From Amycolatopsis sp. CA-230715 (GTDB lineage: Bacteria > Actinomycetota > Actinomycetes > Mycobacteriales > Pseudonocardiaceae): a stretch of DNA of 64,000 nt. Shown in pieces: positions 1 to 6,892 of this stretch. The number at the start of each line of letters is the position of its first letter. Positions within the stretch are counted from its first letter, which is position 1. Under the pieces are notes generated by a model, which made no database searches, was not told the origin of the DNA, and saw only the letters and a list, made by a program, of their open reading frames with translations. The stretch lies in NCBI RefSeq assembly GCF_018736145.1, contig NZ_CP059997.1:5641501-5705500 (forward strand), in the 5' to 3' direction. Made by a program: the position numbers and the translations under genes.

Positions 1-444
1 ATACGCTATGCAGGATCCCGCATAACCCCAGCTCACAGGGAGTGCGTCGGCGAATAATCCGCACGCGGCATGTCGGACGGGCAGCGCGCCCCGCCGCCGG
101 TCCGGCGAAACCTCGGAAACGGCCGTTCGACACCCGCTCGTAGGACCTCTGGAGGGGCGTTCCGCGGCCGCTCCGCGGTGCACGTTTCCGCAGTTCAGAG
201 GGGGTGTGGCGCCCGCCGGCGGACCTCACTTTCAAGATCAACTATTCACGTGGTGAATATTGACGCGGAAATATGCGGATTCTGAATACTCTTTTGCCGC
301 GTCATGGTAGTTGACCTGCGGTTACTCGCGCGGCGGCATATCGATATTCCGGACGCGGCATAGTTGATTTCTTGGTTTCGGCGCCTACTGGGTTCACCGG
401 CTCGCAGAAGCGGGACGGAAACCTAGTAGAAGGAACCAAATATT
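1..444. other. Intergenic control region of the element
   Basis: No convincing coding region. It holds a perfect inverted repeat at 243-259 and a TTGACC hexamer at 311-316, and ends in the AGAAGGA ribosome-binding site of the next gene. The octamer CGCGGCAT or a close variant recurs near 64, 333 and 354. The short ATG-led reading frames here lack coding character and were not called. Confidence 0.5.
243..259. promoter_or_regulatory. Palindromic operator candidate
   Basis: TATTCAC and GTGAATA form perfect 7-bp arms around GTG. It lies about 185 bp upstream of the first gene of the transfer-type operon, in a locally AT-rich stretch. A repressor site controlling transfer or excision is an inference; no regulator gene is next to it in the window. 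Confidence 0.4.
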
Positions 445-651
445 ATGGATAACCACGAATACCGCGCCGTTTATACCGGCGTGTTTTCGATCCGTGAGAC
501 CGCGTGGATTCTCGGAGTGGACGAAGACCACGTGTGCCGCTTGATCCGTGTCGGCGTGCTGCCTGCGGTCCGTCGCCGTGGGCGGCTGGTCGTTCCCGCT
601 CACGCGGTCGCGCTGTTGCTGCCCGCCCCCGGCGAGAGGGGGCGGAAGTGA
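445..651 (+). CDS. Excisionase-like winged-helix DNA-binding protein
   Basis: A 68-residue basic protein. Residues 12-55 resemble the MerR/excisionase-type helix-turn-helix: FSIRETAWILGVDEDHV is followed by a recognition-type stretch and a basic RRRGR turn before LVVPAHAVALL. An AGAAGGA ribosome-binding site precedes the ATG. The stop overlaps the GTG of the WhiB-like gene, so the two are translationally coupled. In AICEs such proteins act as recombination directionality factors or small regulators. Here it lies far from the integrase, so either role is possible. The family assignment rests on the motif alone. Confidence 0.7.
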   Translation: MDNHEYRAVYTGVFSIRETAWILGVDEDHVCRLIRVGVLPAVRRRGRLVVPAHAVALLLPAPGERGRK

Positions 652-992
652 CCGACGAACAGGAGTACGGCGAGTTCGCCGAACAGGCCGCCGCGCGGCT
701 TGATCACCTCGAAGTGGTGCCGTCCGGGGTGCTGTTGCACGTGGTGACCCGCGACGGGGCGTGCATGTGGTTCACCGCAGGAACCGACAACCCGGAGTGC
801 CCCGAGGACGGCCCCGAACGGGAGGTGGCCGCCGCTATCTGCGGTGACTGCCCGGTGCGTGATGAGTGTCTGGAACTGGAGTTCCGCACGGCCGGTTACG
901 GCACGGTCGGCGTGTGGGGCGCACTCGCCGAAGACGACCGGCGCGCGGCCTATCTCGCGTGGACGGCCCGCAGGGACGGGGGCCGTTCATGA
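648..992 (+). CDS. WhiB-family transcriptional regulator
   Basis: 114 residues starting at GTG 648, which overlaps the preceding stop. It shows the Wbl pattern: a first Cys in GACMWF, then CGDCPVRDEC giving the Cys-x2-Cys-x5-Cys part of the [4Fe-4S] ligands, and the turn motif GVWGA after it. Wbl proteins bind an iron-sulfur cluster and partner with the primary sigma factor. An extra Cys lies in DNPEC. Its position inside the transfer operon suggests control of element functions (inference). Wbl genes occur on many actinobacterial phages and elements. Confidence 0.85.
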   Translation: MTDEQEYGEFAEQAAARLDHLEVVPSGVLLHVVTRDGACMWFTAGTDNPECPEDGPEREVAAAICGDCPVRDECLELEFRTAGYGTVGVWGALAEDDRRAAYLAWTARRDGGRS

Positions 993-1309
993 ACGTGACC
1001 CCTACTCAGTTGCTCGCGGCGTTGGGCGTGGCGCTGGTCGTGTTGTGGATATGGCGCGCGTCGGCCCGGCGCGCGCGGCGGACGGCGGACGCGGCACGCG
1101 CCAGTGCCCGGCTGTTGTCGCTGACCGGTCGCGTGGTCGTCGGCGCGGCACTGCTGTCGGGTGTGCAGTGGTTGGCGTTCACCTACCCCGGTGCGCACTG
1201 GCTGTTGCGCGTCGCGGCGTTGGGGCTGCCCGCGCTGTTCACCTCGTACACGCTCACCAGGGCGTTGACGGTGACCACTGTGGACGTGCGGCGGGGTGGT
1301 CGCCGATGA
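989..1309 (+). CDS. Small membrane protein of the transfer operon
   Basis: 106 residues. The ATG at 989 overlaps the WhiB stop as ATGA, which decides the start. The N-terminus is a hydrophobic segment (LLAALGVALVVLWIW), followed by a basic Arg-rich stretch. Two further hydrophobic segments follow (VVVGAALLSGVQWLAF and LLRVAALGLPALF). The position fits the small Spd-type membrane proteins that accompany TraB in actinomycete elements and help intramycelial spread, but no diagnostic motif supports a family name. Confidence 0.6.
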   Translation: MNVTPTQLLAALGVALVVLWIWRASARRARRTADAARASARLLSLTGRVVVGAALLSGVQWLAFTYPGAHWLLRVAALGLPALFTSYTLTRALTVTTVDVRRGGRR

Positions 1310-2040
1310 CCGAACCAAGGAAGGCAGGAACCGAACCCGTCGAGCGGGTGGCTATCCAGGTGGACCGGTTGTGCTGGTCGGGTGTGCTGTTGGGCTTGGC
1401 GTTCACGATGACCAACGTTCAGCAGTTCGCCGCGAACGGCGCACCCGCGTGGTCTCTGCCGTGGTGTACCGCGTGGCTGCTCGACCCGATGGTGTCGGTA
1501 GTGCTGCTGTCGATCCTGCGGGCCGAACAGGTCACCGCACGCCACGGCATCCGCACCGGAGGATGGGTGCGGGCGGCCAAGTGGTTCACGCTGACCGCTA
1601 CCTACGTCATGAACACGTGGGAGGCGTACACGGCCGGTAGCCCGGCGTTGGTGGTACTGCACTCGGTGCCGCCGCTGGTCGTGTTCGTCGCCGCCGAAGC
1701 CGTGACAGATCTGCGGGACAAACTCGGCGCGGCTATGGCGGTCGCGTTCATGAACACCGCCGACCACGCCCCGCCGGGCGTGAACGGGACGGCCGACACC
1801 GGCGCGGCCGTGTCCACTTCGGAGCCGTCGCAACCGGACGCGGGCACGGACGCGGCGTCACCAGCTCGGCGCGCGCGGACCTCGTTCGCGGAGTATCTCG
1901 CGCTCGCACGCGCCGCACGGACCCCGGAAACCGTCGTGACCCCCGCGTGGGTGCGCGAGGCCACCGGGTGTTCGCGCGGCCTGTCCTCCCGGTTGGCGGC
2001 GACGCTGACCGCCGACAGCGCCGGGGGTGGTCAGCGATGA
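1306..2040 (+). CDS. DUF2637/SpdB-like membrane protein
   Basis: 244 residues beginning at ATG 1306, overlapping the previous stop. The first ~150 residues have four hydrophobic segments, beginning with WSGVLLGLAFTMTNVQQFA. They include WLLDPMVSVVLLSIL, the ATYVMNTW segment and VLHSVPPLVVFVAAEA. This arrangement resembles the DUF2637 (SpdB-like) family found beside TraB genes. The C-terminal ~90 residues are soluble and charged, rich in Ala, Thr and Asp, and include a helix-turn-helix-like stretch ending in TGCSRGLSSRLAATL. A role in plasmid spread or as a translocase accessory is inferred from the family and position. Confidence 0.65.
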   Translation: MTEPRKAGTEPVERVAIQVDRLCWSGVLLGLAFTMTNVQQFAANGAPAWSLPWCTAWLLDPMVSVVLLSILRAEQVTARHGIRTGGWVRAAKWFTLTATYVMNTWEAYTAGSPALVVLHSVPPLVVFVAAEAVTDLRDKLGAAMAVAFMNTADHAPPGVNGTADTGAAVSTSEPSQPDAGTDAASPARRARTSFAEYLALARAARTPETVVTPAWVREATGCSRGLSSRLAATLTADSAGGGQR

Positions 2041-4421
2041 ACACGACGCCTGAGACCCCCGACGGCGGAGCACGCGCGGGTGAGCTGGTCCCGAAGATCT
2101 ACGACGCGGAAGTAATCGACACGGAGGTGATCACCGACAACAACGAGCACAACAACGACGGCGGTGGGAGCACGGCCCGCCGGGCGGGGCTAGTGGTGCG
2201 GCGCAAGGTGATCGACTGCACCGGCTACGTGGTGCGGCGGGTACGGGAGTCCGACCGTGCCGCACGGTGGCGGGCGCTACTGGCCTACCGGGTGCGCAAG
2301 GCACCGCAGGATCTCCTGCGGCTGTTGTGGTTCCTGCTGCGTGGTCACGGCCGATGGATCGCGAAGGGATGGACGTGGGCCACCTACGCCGATCTTCGCG
2401 GGGACGTCCGGCAAGCCCGGATGGCAGGCGACGCGCAAGCCCGCCGCGAAGCACAGGAAACCCTACGGGCCGACGCGAAAGCACGGTGGGCCAAGCTCGC
2501 AATCGGCCTGCGGCGCGTGGTGGTCACCGCCGCCGTGGTGGTGGTCGTGCTGGTCCTGCTCGCACTCACCGAAATGTTGTTCGACCGCGCGAGCATGCCC
2601 GACTGGCTAGCCGCCCTGTATGAGATCCGCGACGGTATCGGAGCGGGCATCGTGGCCGTGGTGCCGTGGCTGCTGACCGTCGGCCCGATCGGCTGGATTG
2701 CCGCCGCCACATGGGAAGGACGCGACAAAACACCGGGCGCGGGATGGCTCGTTCAACCCGACCGCGGAGACGCTGAGTCCTGGGTGGACGAACGCATGAT
2801 CTCCCGTGCCCTGGCGCATCTTGGTGTGGCTCCGCTGAACCGTTTTTTCAAGGACGGTGGGGAATTGAGCTACCTCACCGCCGCGCGCAAGGACGGAGAT
2901 GGAACGTTCGCGCGGGTGCGGCTGCCCCTCGGGGTGACCGCCGACATGGTGGCCGACCGCCGCGCCACGCTCGCGGCGAACCTCGGGCGCGCGTCGCTGG
3001 AAACCTGGCCCACCAAAGCCGATGAGGACGGAGTACTGGACCTCTGGATTGCCGACAAGGGCACGCTTCAGGGGGGCGCGGGTGACTGGCCGCTGTTGCA
3101 TGAGGGCACGGTGGATGTGTTCGACGGGGTGCCGTGGGGCCTGACCCAACGCGGCCTTGTCGTGAACGCGCCGTTGCTTGAGGCGAATTGGTTGATCGGT
3201 GGTCGGCCCGGTCAGGGCAAGACGGCGGCCATGCGGACGCTGGTCCTCGGGGCGGGGTTGGACCCCACCGCCGAACTGTGGGTGTTCGTCATGGGCGAGA
3301 GCCCGGATTTCGAGCCGCTGAGGCCGCGTCTGAGCCGCTACCGCATGGGCATGGATGATTCAGTGGCCGCCGATGCCGTGGCGGCGCTGAGGGACCTTAC
3401 AGAGGAGATGGAGCGGCGCGGCCGGATCTTGGGCGCGCAACCCGGACGCCCGCCCAAGGTGTCCCGCAAGCTCGCGGACAAGCCGGGGTTGGGGTTGCAC
3501 CCGCTCATCCTGGCAATCGACGAGTGTCACGAACTGTTCCAGCACAAGAAATATGGGAAGCACGCGGCAGAGTTGGCCGTCCGGCTGATCAAACGTGGCC
3601 GCAAGTACGGCGTGATCCTGGTCTTGGCGACGCAATCGCCCACAAAGGACTCCATCCCCAAGGAAGTGACCCGCAACATCTCGTGTGGTGTCGCGTTCGC
3701 CGTGGCCGACCACATAGCCAACGACGGCCTGTTGGGCGCGGGCCGGTACCGGGCAGGCATCCGCGCCACCGAACTACGCATGCGGACCGATCGGGGCACG
3801 TGCGTAGCGGTAGGGATCACCGACGAACCATGGGAGTTGGTACGTACCTTCTATGTGCCGTTCGAGGACGGTACGGACATGGTGACCCCGGTCGTGGCGC
3901 GCGCTATGGCGCTACTGGCCGAACAGGGACGGCAGGTGACCGCGACCACCGCAGACGACGGCGGCGAACCGGCACCGGTTGATCACTTGGCCGATATCCT
4001 GGACGTGTGCCAGGGAGAGAAGCGTGTCCGCACGCAAACCGTGCTTGCGCGGTTGATCGCGGACAACCCGGACGAGTACGACGGCTGGACGTTGACCGAT
4101 CTCTCAGCCACGCTCAACCGCTACGGCATCACCCCCGGCAAGAGCCACGGCGTCATGGTCATCCGGGCCGATGACGTGAGTTCCGCACTCGCCACCCGAG
4201 AGGACGAACAGGCGGGGGAGCACGACGGGGAGGCCACGGGGAACCGGGGAGTTCTCCCCAGCGCCGAAAACGACCAAACTCCCCCGGTTGACCAGGGAAA
4301 ACCCCAGCGGGGGAGGCAATCCGGCACCCGCCGGAACACCCCCGAAACCCCCGGAAAACACGGTCCGGCACCGTCACGGCCGGACTCCCCGGACACCGAC
4401 GGGGGCGCCGATGACCAGTAG
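2037..4421 (+). CDS. FtsK/SpoIIIE-type DNA translocase (TraB-like)
   Basis: 794 residues from ATG 2037, overlapping the previous stop. Two hydrophobic segments lie at about residues 160-180 and 205-225. A cytosolic ATPase domain follows, with Walker A GGRPGQGKT near residue 390 and Walker B LILAIDECHEL near 495. The C-terminal region (about 650-710) reads like a winged-helix domain (TVLARLIADNPDEYDGWTLT), as in the gamma domain of TraB/FtsK. The last ~70 residues are a low-complexity Pro/Gly/Arg tail. TraB proteins form hexamers that move double-stranded DNA between mycelial cells. It is the only conjugation motor visible, as usual for AICEs. Confidence 0.88.
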   Translation: MNTTPETPDGGARAGELVPKIYDAEVIDTEVITDNNEHNNDGGGSTARRAGLVVRRKVIDCTGYVVRRVRESDRAARWRALLAYRVRKAPQDLLRLLWFLLRGHGRWIAKGWTWATYADLRGDVRQARMAGDAQARREAQETLRADAKARWAKLAIGLRRVVVTAAVVVVVLVLLALTEMLFDRASMPDWLAALYEIRDGIGAGIVAVVPWLLTVGPIGWIAAATWEGRDKTPGAGWLVQPDRGDAESWVDERMISRALAHLGVAPLNRFFKDGGELSYLTAARKDGDGTFARVRLPLGVTADMVADRRATLAANLGRASLETWPTKADEDGVLDLWIADKGTLQGGAGDWPLLHEGTVDVFDGVPWGLTQRGLVVNAPLLEANWLIGGRPGQGKTAAMRTLVLGAGLDPTAELWVFVMGESPDFEPLRPRLSRYRMGMDDSVAADAVAALRDLTEEMERRGRILGAQPGRPPKVSRKLADKPGLGLHPLILAIDECHELFQHKKYGKHAAELAVRLIKRGRKYGVILVLATQSPTKDSIPKEVTRNISCGVAFAVADHIANDGLLGAGRYRAGIRATELRMRTDRGTCVAVGITDEPWELVRTFYVPFEDGTDMVTPVVARAMALLAEQGRQVTATTADDGGEPAPVDHLADILDVCQGEKRVRTQTVLARLIADNPDEYDGWTLTDLSATLNRYGITPGKSHGVMVIRADDVSSALATREDEQAGEHDGEATGNRGVLPSAENDQTPPVDQGKPQRGRQSGTRRNTPETPGKHGPAPSRPDSPDTDGGADDQ

Positions 4422-4593
4422 GCCGCCACGGGCTGACGGTGCCCCGTCCGGCGTTCGCGAGATCCGCGCTCTGGATGACCCCGTGATTCTAGGAAGGGCG
4501 GCGCGCATCGTGCGCGCGGCACTGGCCCGCAAGACCGAACGGACCGCGACCGATGAACCCCACCCCACAGAGGCAGAGACGGCCACAGACTGA
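4411..4593 (+). CDS. Small hypothetical protein after the translocase
   Basis: 60 residues. The ATG at 4411 overlaps the end of the translocase gene by 11 bp. The protein is basic, with a helical centre (VILGRAARIVRAALARKTER) and an acidic tail, and has no recognised family. Its 3' half lies in the 79-bp segment repeated at 6144-6222, and a strong hairpin follows at 4602. It is therefore the last gene of the plus-strand operon before the minus-strand cargo. Confidence 0.55.
   Translation: MTSRPPRADGAPSGVREIRALDDPVILGRAARIVRAALARKTERTATDEPHPTEAETATD
4493..4571 (+). repeat. Direct repeat, copy 1 (left of cargo)
   Basis: These 79 bases are identical to 6144-6222. The similarity continues with three mismatches through the stop codon (ACAGACTGAC) and then into a matching hairpin. 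This copy is the 3' part of the gene at 4411-4593. Together the copies bracket the AT-richer cargo module. Confidence 0.9.
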
Positions 4594-4601
4594 CTCACCA
4601 C

Positions 4602-4645
4602 ACGACAGAACCCCCGGCAACCACGGTTGCCGGGGGTTCTGTCGT
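4602..4645. terminator. Hairpin terminator after transfer operon
   Basis: A perfect 21-bp inverted repeat (4602-4622 with 4625-4645, centre AC), starting ACGACAGAACCCCC. There is no T-run, as is common for actinobacterial terminators. It separates the plus-strand operon from the convergent cargo gene ending at 4679. A related 20-bp hairpin sits at 6253-6294 with a compensated base pair (A-T here, G-C there), which supports selection for the structure. Confidence 0.75.
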
Positions 4646-4678
4646 GAAATCGTGCACTCTTTCAGGTGGTCGGGCCTA

Positions 4679-5035
4679 TCAGTAGCCGAAGTACTCCGAG
4701 GCATCGACCACGCGTCCGCCGTCGAAAAGTTGGACCAGAACAGAATCCCGAAATGCCCATCGACTGTCTAAGAAAGCTGCAAGGTGTATACCTAGGTTCC
4801 AGTAGTAGCGTGGGGAACCATCGTCACCTAGAAGCGGGAAACGTACGCGAACCTCGGTTGGTTCGGGACTGAGCATTTTGAACGTCACGTACCCTAAGGA
4901 GTCTTCCCTGAAGACGGCGGTGACATAGAAACTGTCGCCGCGCTCCTCTGCTTCTGCGGTGTTTTTTGCGAAAGAGACGTCAACCTGTTCTTTAATCCAA
5001 GTCAATGCCTGGTCTTTTGCTGGCGGACTCTCCAT
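4679..5035 (-). CDS. Small cytosolic protein, immunity-like position
   Basis: 118 residues, acidic, without signal peptide or membrane segment. GGAAGGG precedes its ATG. It begins 18 nt after the stop of the secreted-protein gene and so forms a two-gene operon with it. The sequence is mixed alpha/beta with many aromatic residues (PRYYWNLGIHLAAFL, ending ASEYFGY). No family is recognised. Secreted protein first and small soluble partner second is the usual order of effector and immunity genes. That role is inference only. Codon use is visibly AT-richer than the flanks, suggesting separate acquisition. Confidence 0.6.
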   Translation of the reverse strand: MESPPAKDQALTWIKEQVDVSFAKNTAEAEERGDSFYVTAVFREDSLGYVTFKMLSPEPTEVRVRFPLLGDDGSPRYYWNLGIHLAAFLDSRWAFRDSVLVQLFDGGRVVDASEYFGY

Positions 5036-5053
5036 GTGTATTGCCCTTCCGGG

Positions 5054-5944
5054 CTAATGTGTTGCCAATTTTGTTTTCGTAATGCCAAATGTTGCCCGAT
5101 TGCCTGACGTTGGCCCTGGCCCGTTTACCCATTGAGGACACTCGTCCATGCCCCTGCAAAACGCGGTTAGAACGCCAACCGGGCGGCCGTCTGGCGAGTG
5201 TTCGACCGGGATTCCGGGAAGTCCTATATTGTCGATGGTCAGTGAACCGACCACAAAATCAAGTGTCTCGTCAGGATCCTGTGTGTTGTAGATGTTGAGA
5301 ACGTAGTTCGGGTTATCTGGTCCGCGGACTTCCTTCTCTCCTTGTTCTATTGTCGTGGCGACTACTGTTGAGGAGGTTACTTTATGTTTTCCGCTCGCAT
5401 GCAGCATGCCAAAGGTTGGCGCTATGTTCTGCCCTACGCGTACAGGCACGTCTTCTCCGTCAACGTCTATTGCTGTCTTTTCTACCACCCATCGCGACGG
5501 AGAGCAATTGCGGACTATGGTTGACGGCCCGTTCTTATTCCACTCCAAGTGGGTGCCCAACGGGGTTTCTTCTTGTGTGAAATGAGCCTTTGAGTACATC
5601 GTGTCGCCGTAATGACACTCGTTCCACGAGGACACCACATTAGCTGAACTTTGATTATTAACTGAAGCTGTCGCCGGGGTCCCAACCTGAGCGAATGAGC
5701 CATCGGCTTGCTTTTTATAAAGAGTAAGAGTTATGCCAAGAAAGTACGCGGGCCTATCGCATGATAGCGTGGCTGTCGATTGGGTGAGATCTGGAACAAC
5801 GCCGTCCGTTCCAGTGGCAAAACCTGTGCAATTTATCTGCTTCAGTTTTTCGCTGGCAGCCGCCGAAGCGTGACTAAAAGACAATGTCGCAACGATCGCG
5901 CCGATTGCTCCTAAGCAAGCTCTGGTGCGCATCGTTCTTCGCAT
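5054..5944 (-). CDS. Secreted protein of unknown function, AT-richer cargo
   Basis: 296 residues. The N-terminus is a Sec signal peptide: basic MRRTMRTR, hydrophobic LGAIGAIVATLSF, then ASAAAS as probable cleavage region. GGGGGAG lies before the ATG. The mature part has Cys residues at CTGF, LSCDR, NECHYG, RNCSP, AFCRG and DECPQ, compatible with three disulfides. It seems to have two halves: a beta-rich half to about residue 150, and a second half ending GNRATFGITKTKLATH. No catalytic signature is recognised. It is followed by a small soluble gene in the same operon and bracketed by the duplicated segment. A toxin/immunity pair, or a surface factor for mating, are possible readings. Confidence 0.65.
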   Translation of the reverse strand: MRRTMRTRACLGAIGAIVATLSFSHASAAASEKLKQINCTGFATGTDGVVPDLTQSTATLSCDRPAYFLGITLTLYKKQADGSFAQVGTPATASVNNQSSANVVSSWNECHYGDTMYSKAHFTQEETPLGTHLEWNKNGPSTIVRNCSPSRWVVEKTAIDVDGEDVPVRVGQNIAPTFGMLHASGKHKVTSSTVVATTIEQGEKEVRGPDNPNYVLNIYNTQDPDETLDFVVGSLTIDNIGLPGIPVEHSPDGRPVGVLTAFCRGMDECPQWVNGPGPTSGNRATFGITKTKLATH

Positions 5945-6143
5945 ATGTTCTCCCCCTTGGAAGAAATAATTGCAGAATTAACTCTTAGTTGAACGGAAGA
6001 CTCAGTGAAACACAAAAGGCCTAGTCCAGGCTATACGCCATCTGGGGTAGCCGCAGGCTGGCCCACCACCGCGCCAGGGGGTCTCCAGGAGTCGCTAGGA
6101 CGGATCTGCAAGGCGGAGTGGTGTGCGGCGCTGCGCGCCATTT

Positions 6144-6222
6144 GAAGGGCGGCGCGCATCGTGCGCGCGGCACTGGCCCGCAAGACCGAACGGACCGCGA
6201 CCGATGAACCCCACCCCACAGA
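6144..6222 (+). repeat. Direct repeat, copy 2 (right of cargo)
   Basis: Identical over 79 bases to 4493-4571, starting GAAGGGCGGCGCGC. Here it is not attached to the rest of the small gene, so it is a detached 3' fragment. The 200 bases between the secreted-protein start and this copy (5945-6143) contain no recognisable gene, only the cargo promoter region. Confidence 0.9.
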
Positions 6223-6252
6223 TGCAGAGAAAGCCACAGACTGACCCGCAAC

Positions 6253-6294
6253 ACGGCAGAACCCCGGCAACCACGGTTGCCGGGGTTCTGCCGT
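6253..6294. terminator. Hairpin following repeat copy 2
   Basis: A perfect 20-bp inverted repeat (6253-6272 with 6275-6294, centre AC). It corresponds to 4602-4645 but has one C-G pair fewer and a G-C pair replacing A-T, both arms changed together. It closes the duplicated cassette border. Confidence 0.7.
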
Positions 6295-6353
6295 CACAAT
6301 CGGTCTCAAAGGCTGAAGCTGCCTCGCGTATGCCGTCGTTCGGGGCACGGTGC

Positions 6354-6510
6354 CTACGCCACCACGAAGCGGCTGCGAGGAACGCCAACGGCCAGGGTCC
6401 AGGATCCGTCGACGTCCTCACACGCCAGTGTGGCACCGCCCTGGTTGCGTTTCCATGGGCCACCGGGCCAAATGTTTCGTACGCCTCCCGCCCGGCTTCG
6501 GTAGCGTCAC
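6354..6510 (-). pseudogene. Decayed small gene, paralogue of next upstream frame
   Basis: A frame opens at GTG 6510 with VTLPKPGG. Its first 23 bases match the start of the gene at 6888 at 20 positions, and all three differences are at third codon positions. In that frame it stops after 30 codons (6418). A different frame then carries a protein-like stretch, GGATLACEDVDGSWTLAVGV, ending at a TAG at 6354. A frameshifted paralogue is the simplest reading; a genuine 30-residue product is possible. Confidence 0.35.
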
Positions 6511-6519
6511 AGCCCGGTC

Positions 6520-6888
6520 TCAGTCGTCGTGCGGGTCGCGGTCCTCGCTCGCTGCCGCCTGCGATACCGCGAAGTCCCACACCCACGAACTACCGTCCAC
6601 GTACAGCCGTGGTTCCGGGAACGTGAGCGGGTTGTCACCACGGCTGTAGTCGCGGGCCACGCCGAACATCTGCACTTCGCACGAGTGGCGTTCGCCGTTC
6701 GGACGCTGGAAAGTCAGAGTCCACGCGTACCGGCCGTCTCCGTAGTCCTTGTCCGGGCACCGCCGCGAGGTGACAAGCCGGTAGCCCCACCGCTGTCACA
6801 CCTCCGTGGCGAAGCTGTCCACATTGACGCGTGCGGTGTCCTCATGCGCGGTCGGCAGAGGACCACCGCCCGGATTTGGCAGCGTCAC
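6520..6888 (-). pseudogene. Gene with in-frame stop, downstream of integrase
   Basis: One reading frame runs from GTG 6888 to TGA 6520-6522, with a single internal TGA at 6796-6798. Before it: VTLPNPGGGPLPTAHEDTAR and on to FATEV. After it: QRWGYRLVTSRRCPDKDYGD and on to LYVDGSSWVWDFAVSQAAAS. Both halves have normal composition, with Trp, Tyr and Cys in plausible places, so one substitution (for example CGA or TGG to TGA) has probably disrupted a 121-residue protein. The GTG lies 4 nt after the integrase stop, so the two were probably co-transcribed. No family is recognised. Confidence 0.6.
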
Positions 6889-6892
6889 ACGA

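Noticed and set aside
70..285. 71-codon open frame in the element control region
   Set aside because: Arg/Ser-rich translation, no ribosome-binding site, and it runs through the palindromic operator; looks like a chance frame.
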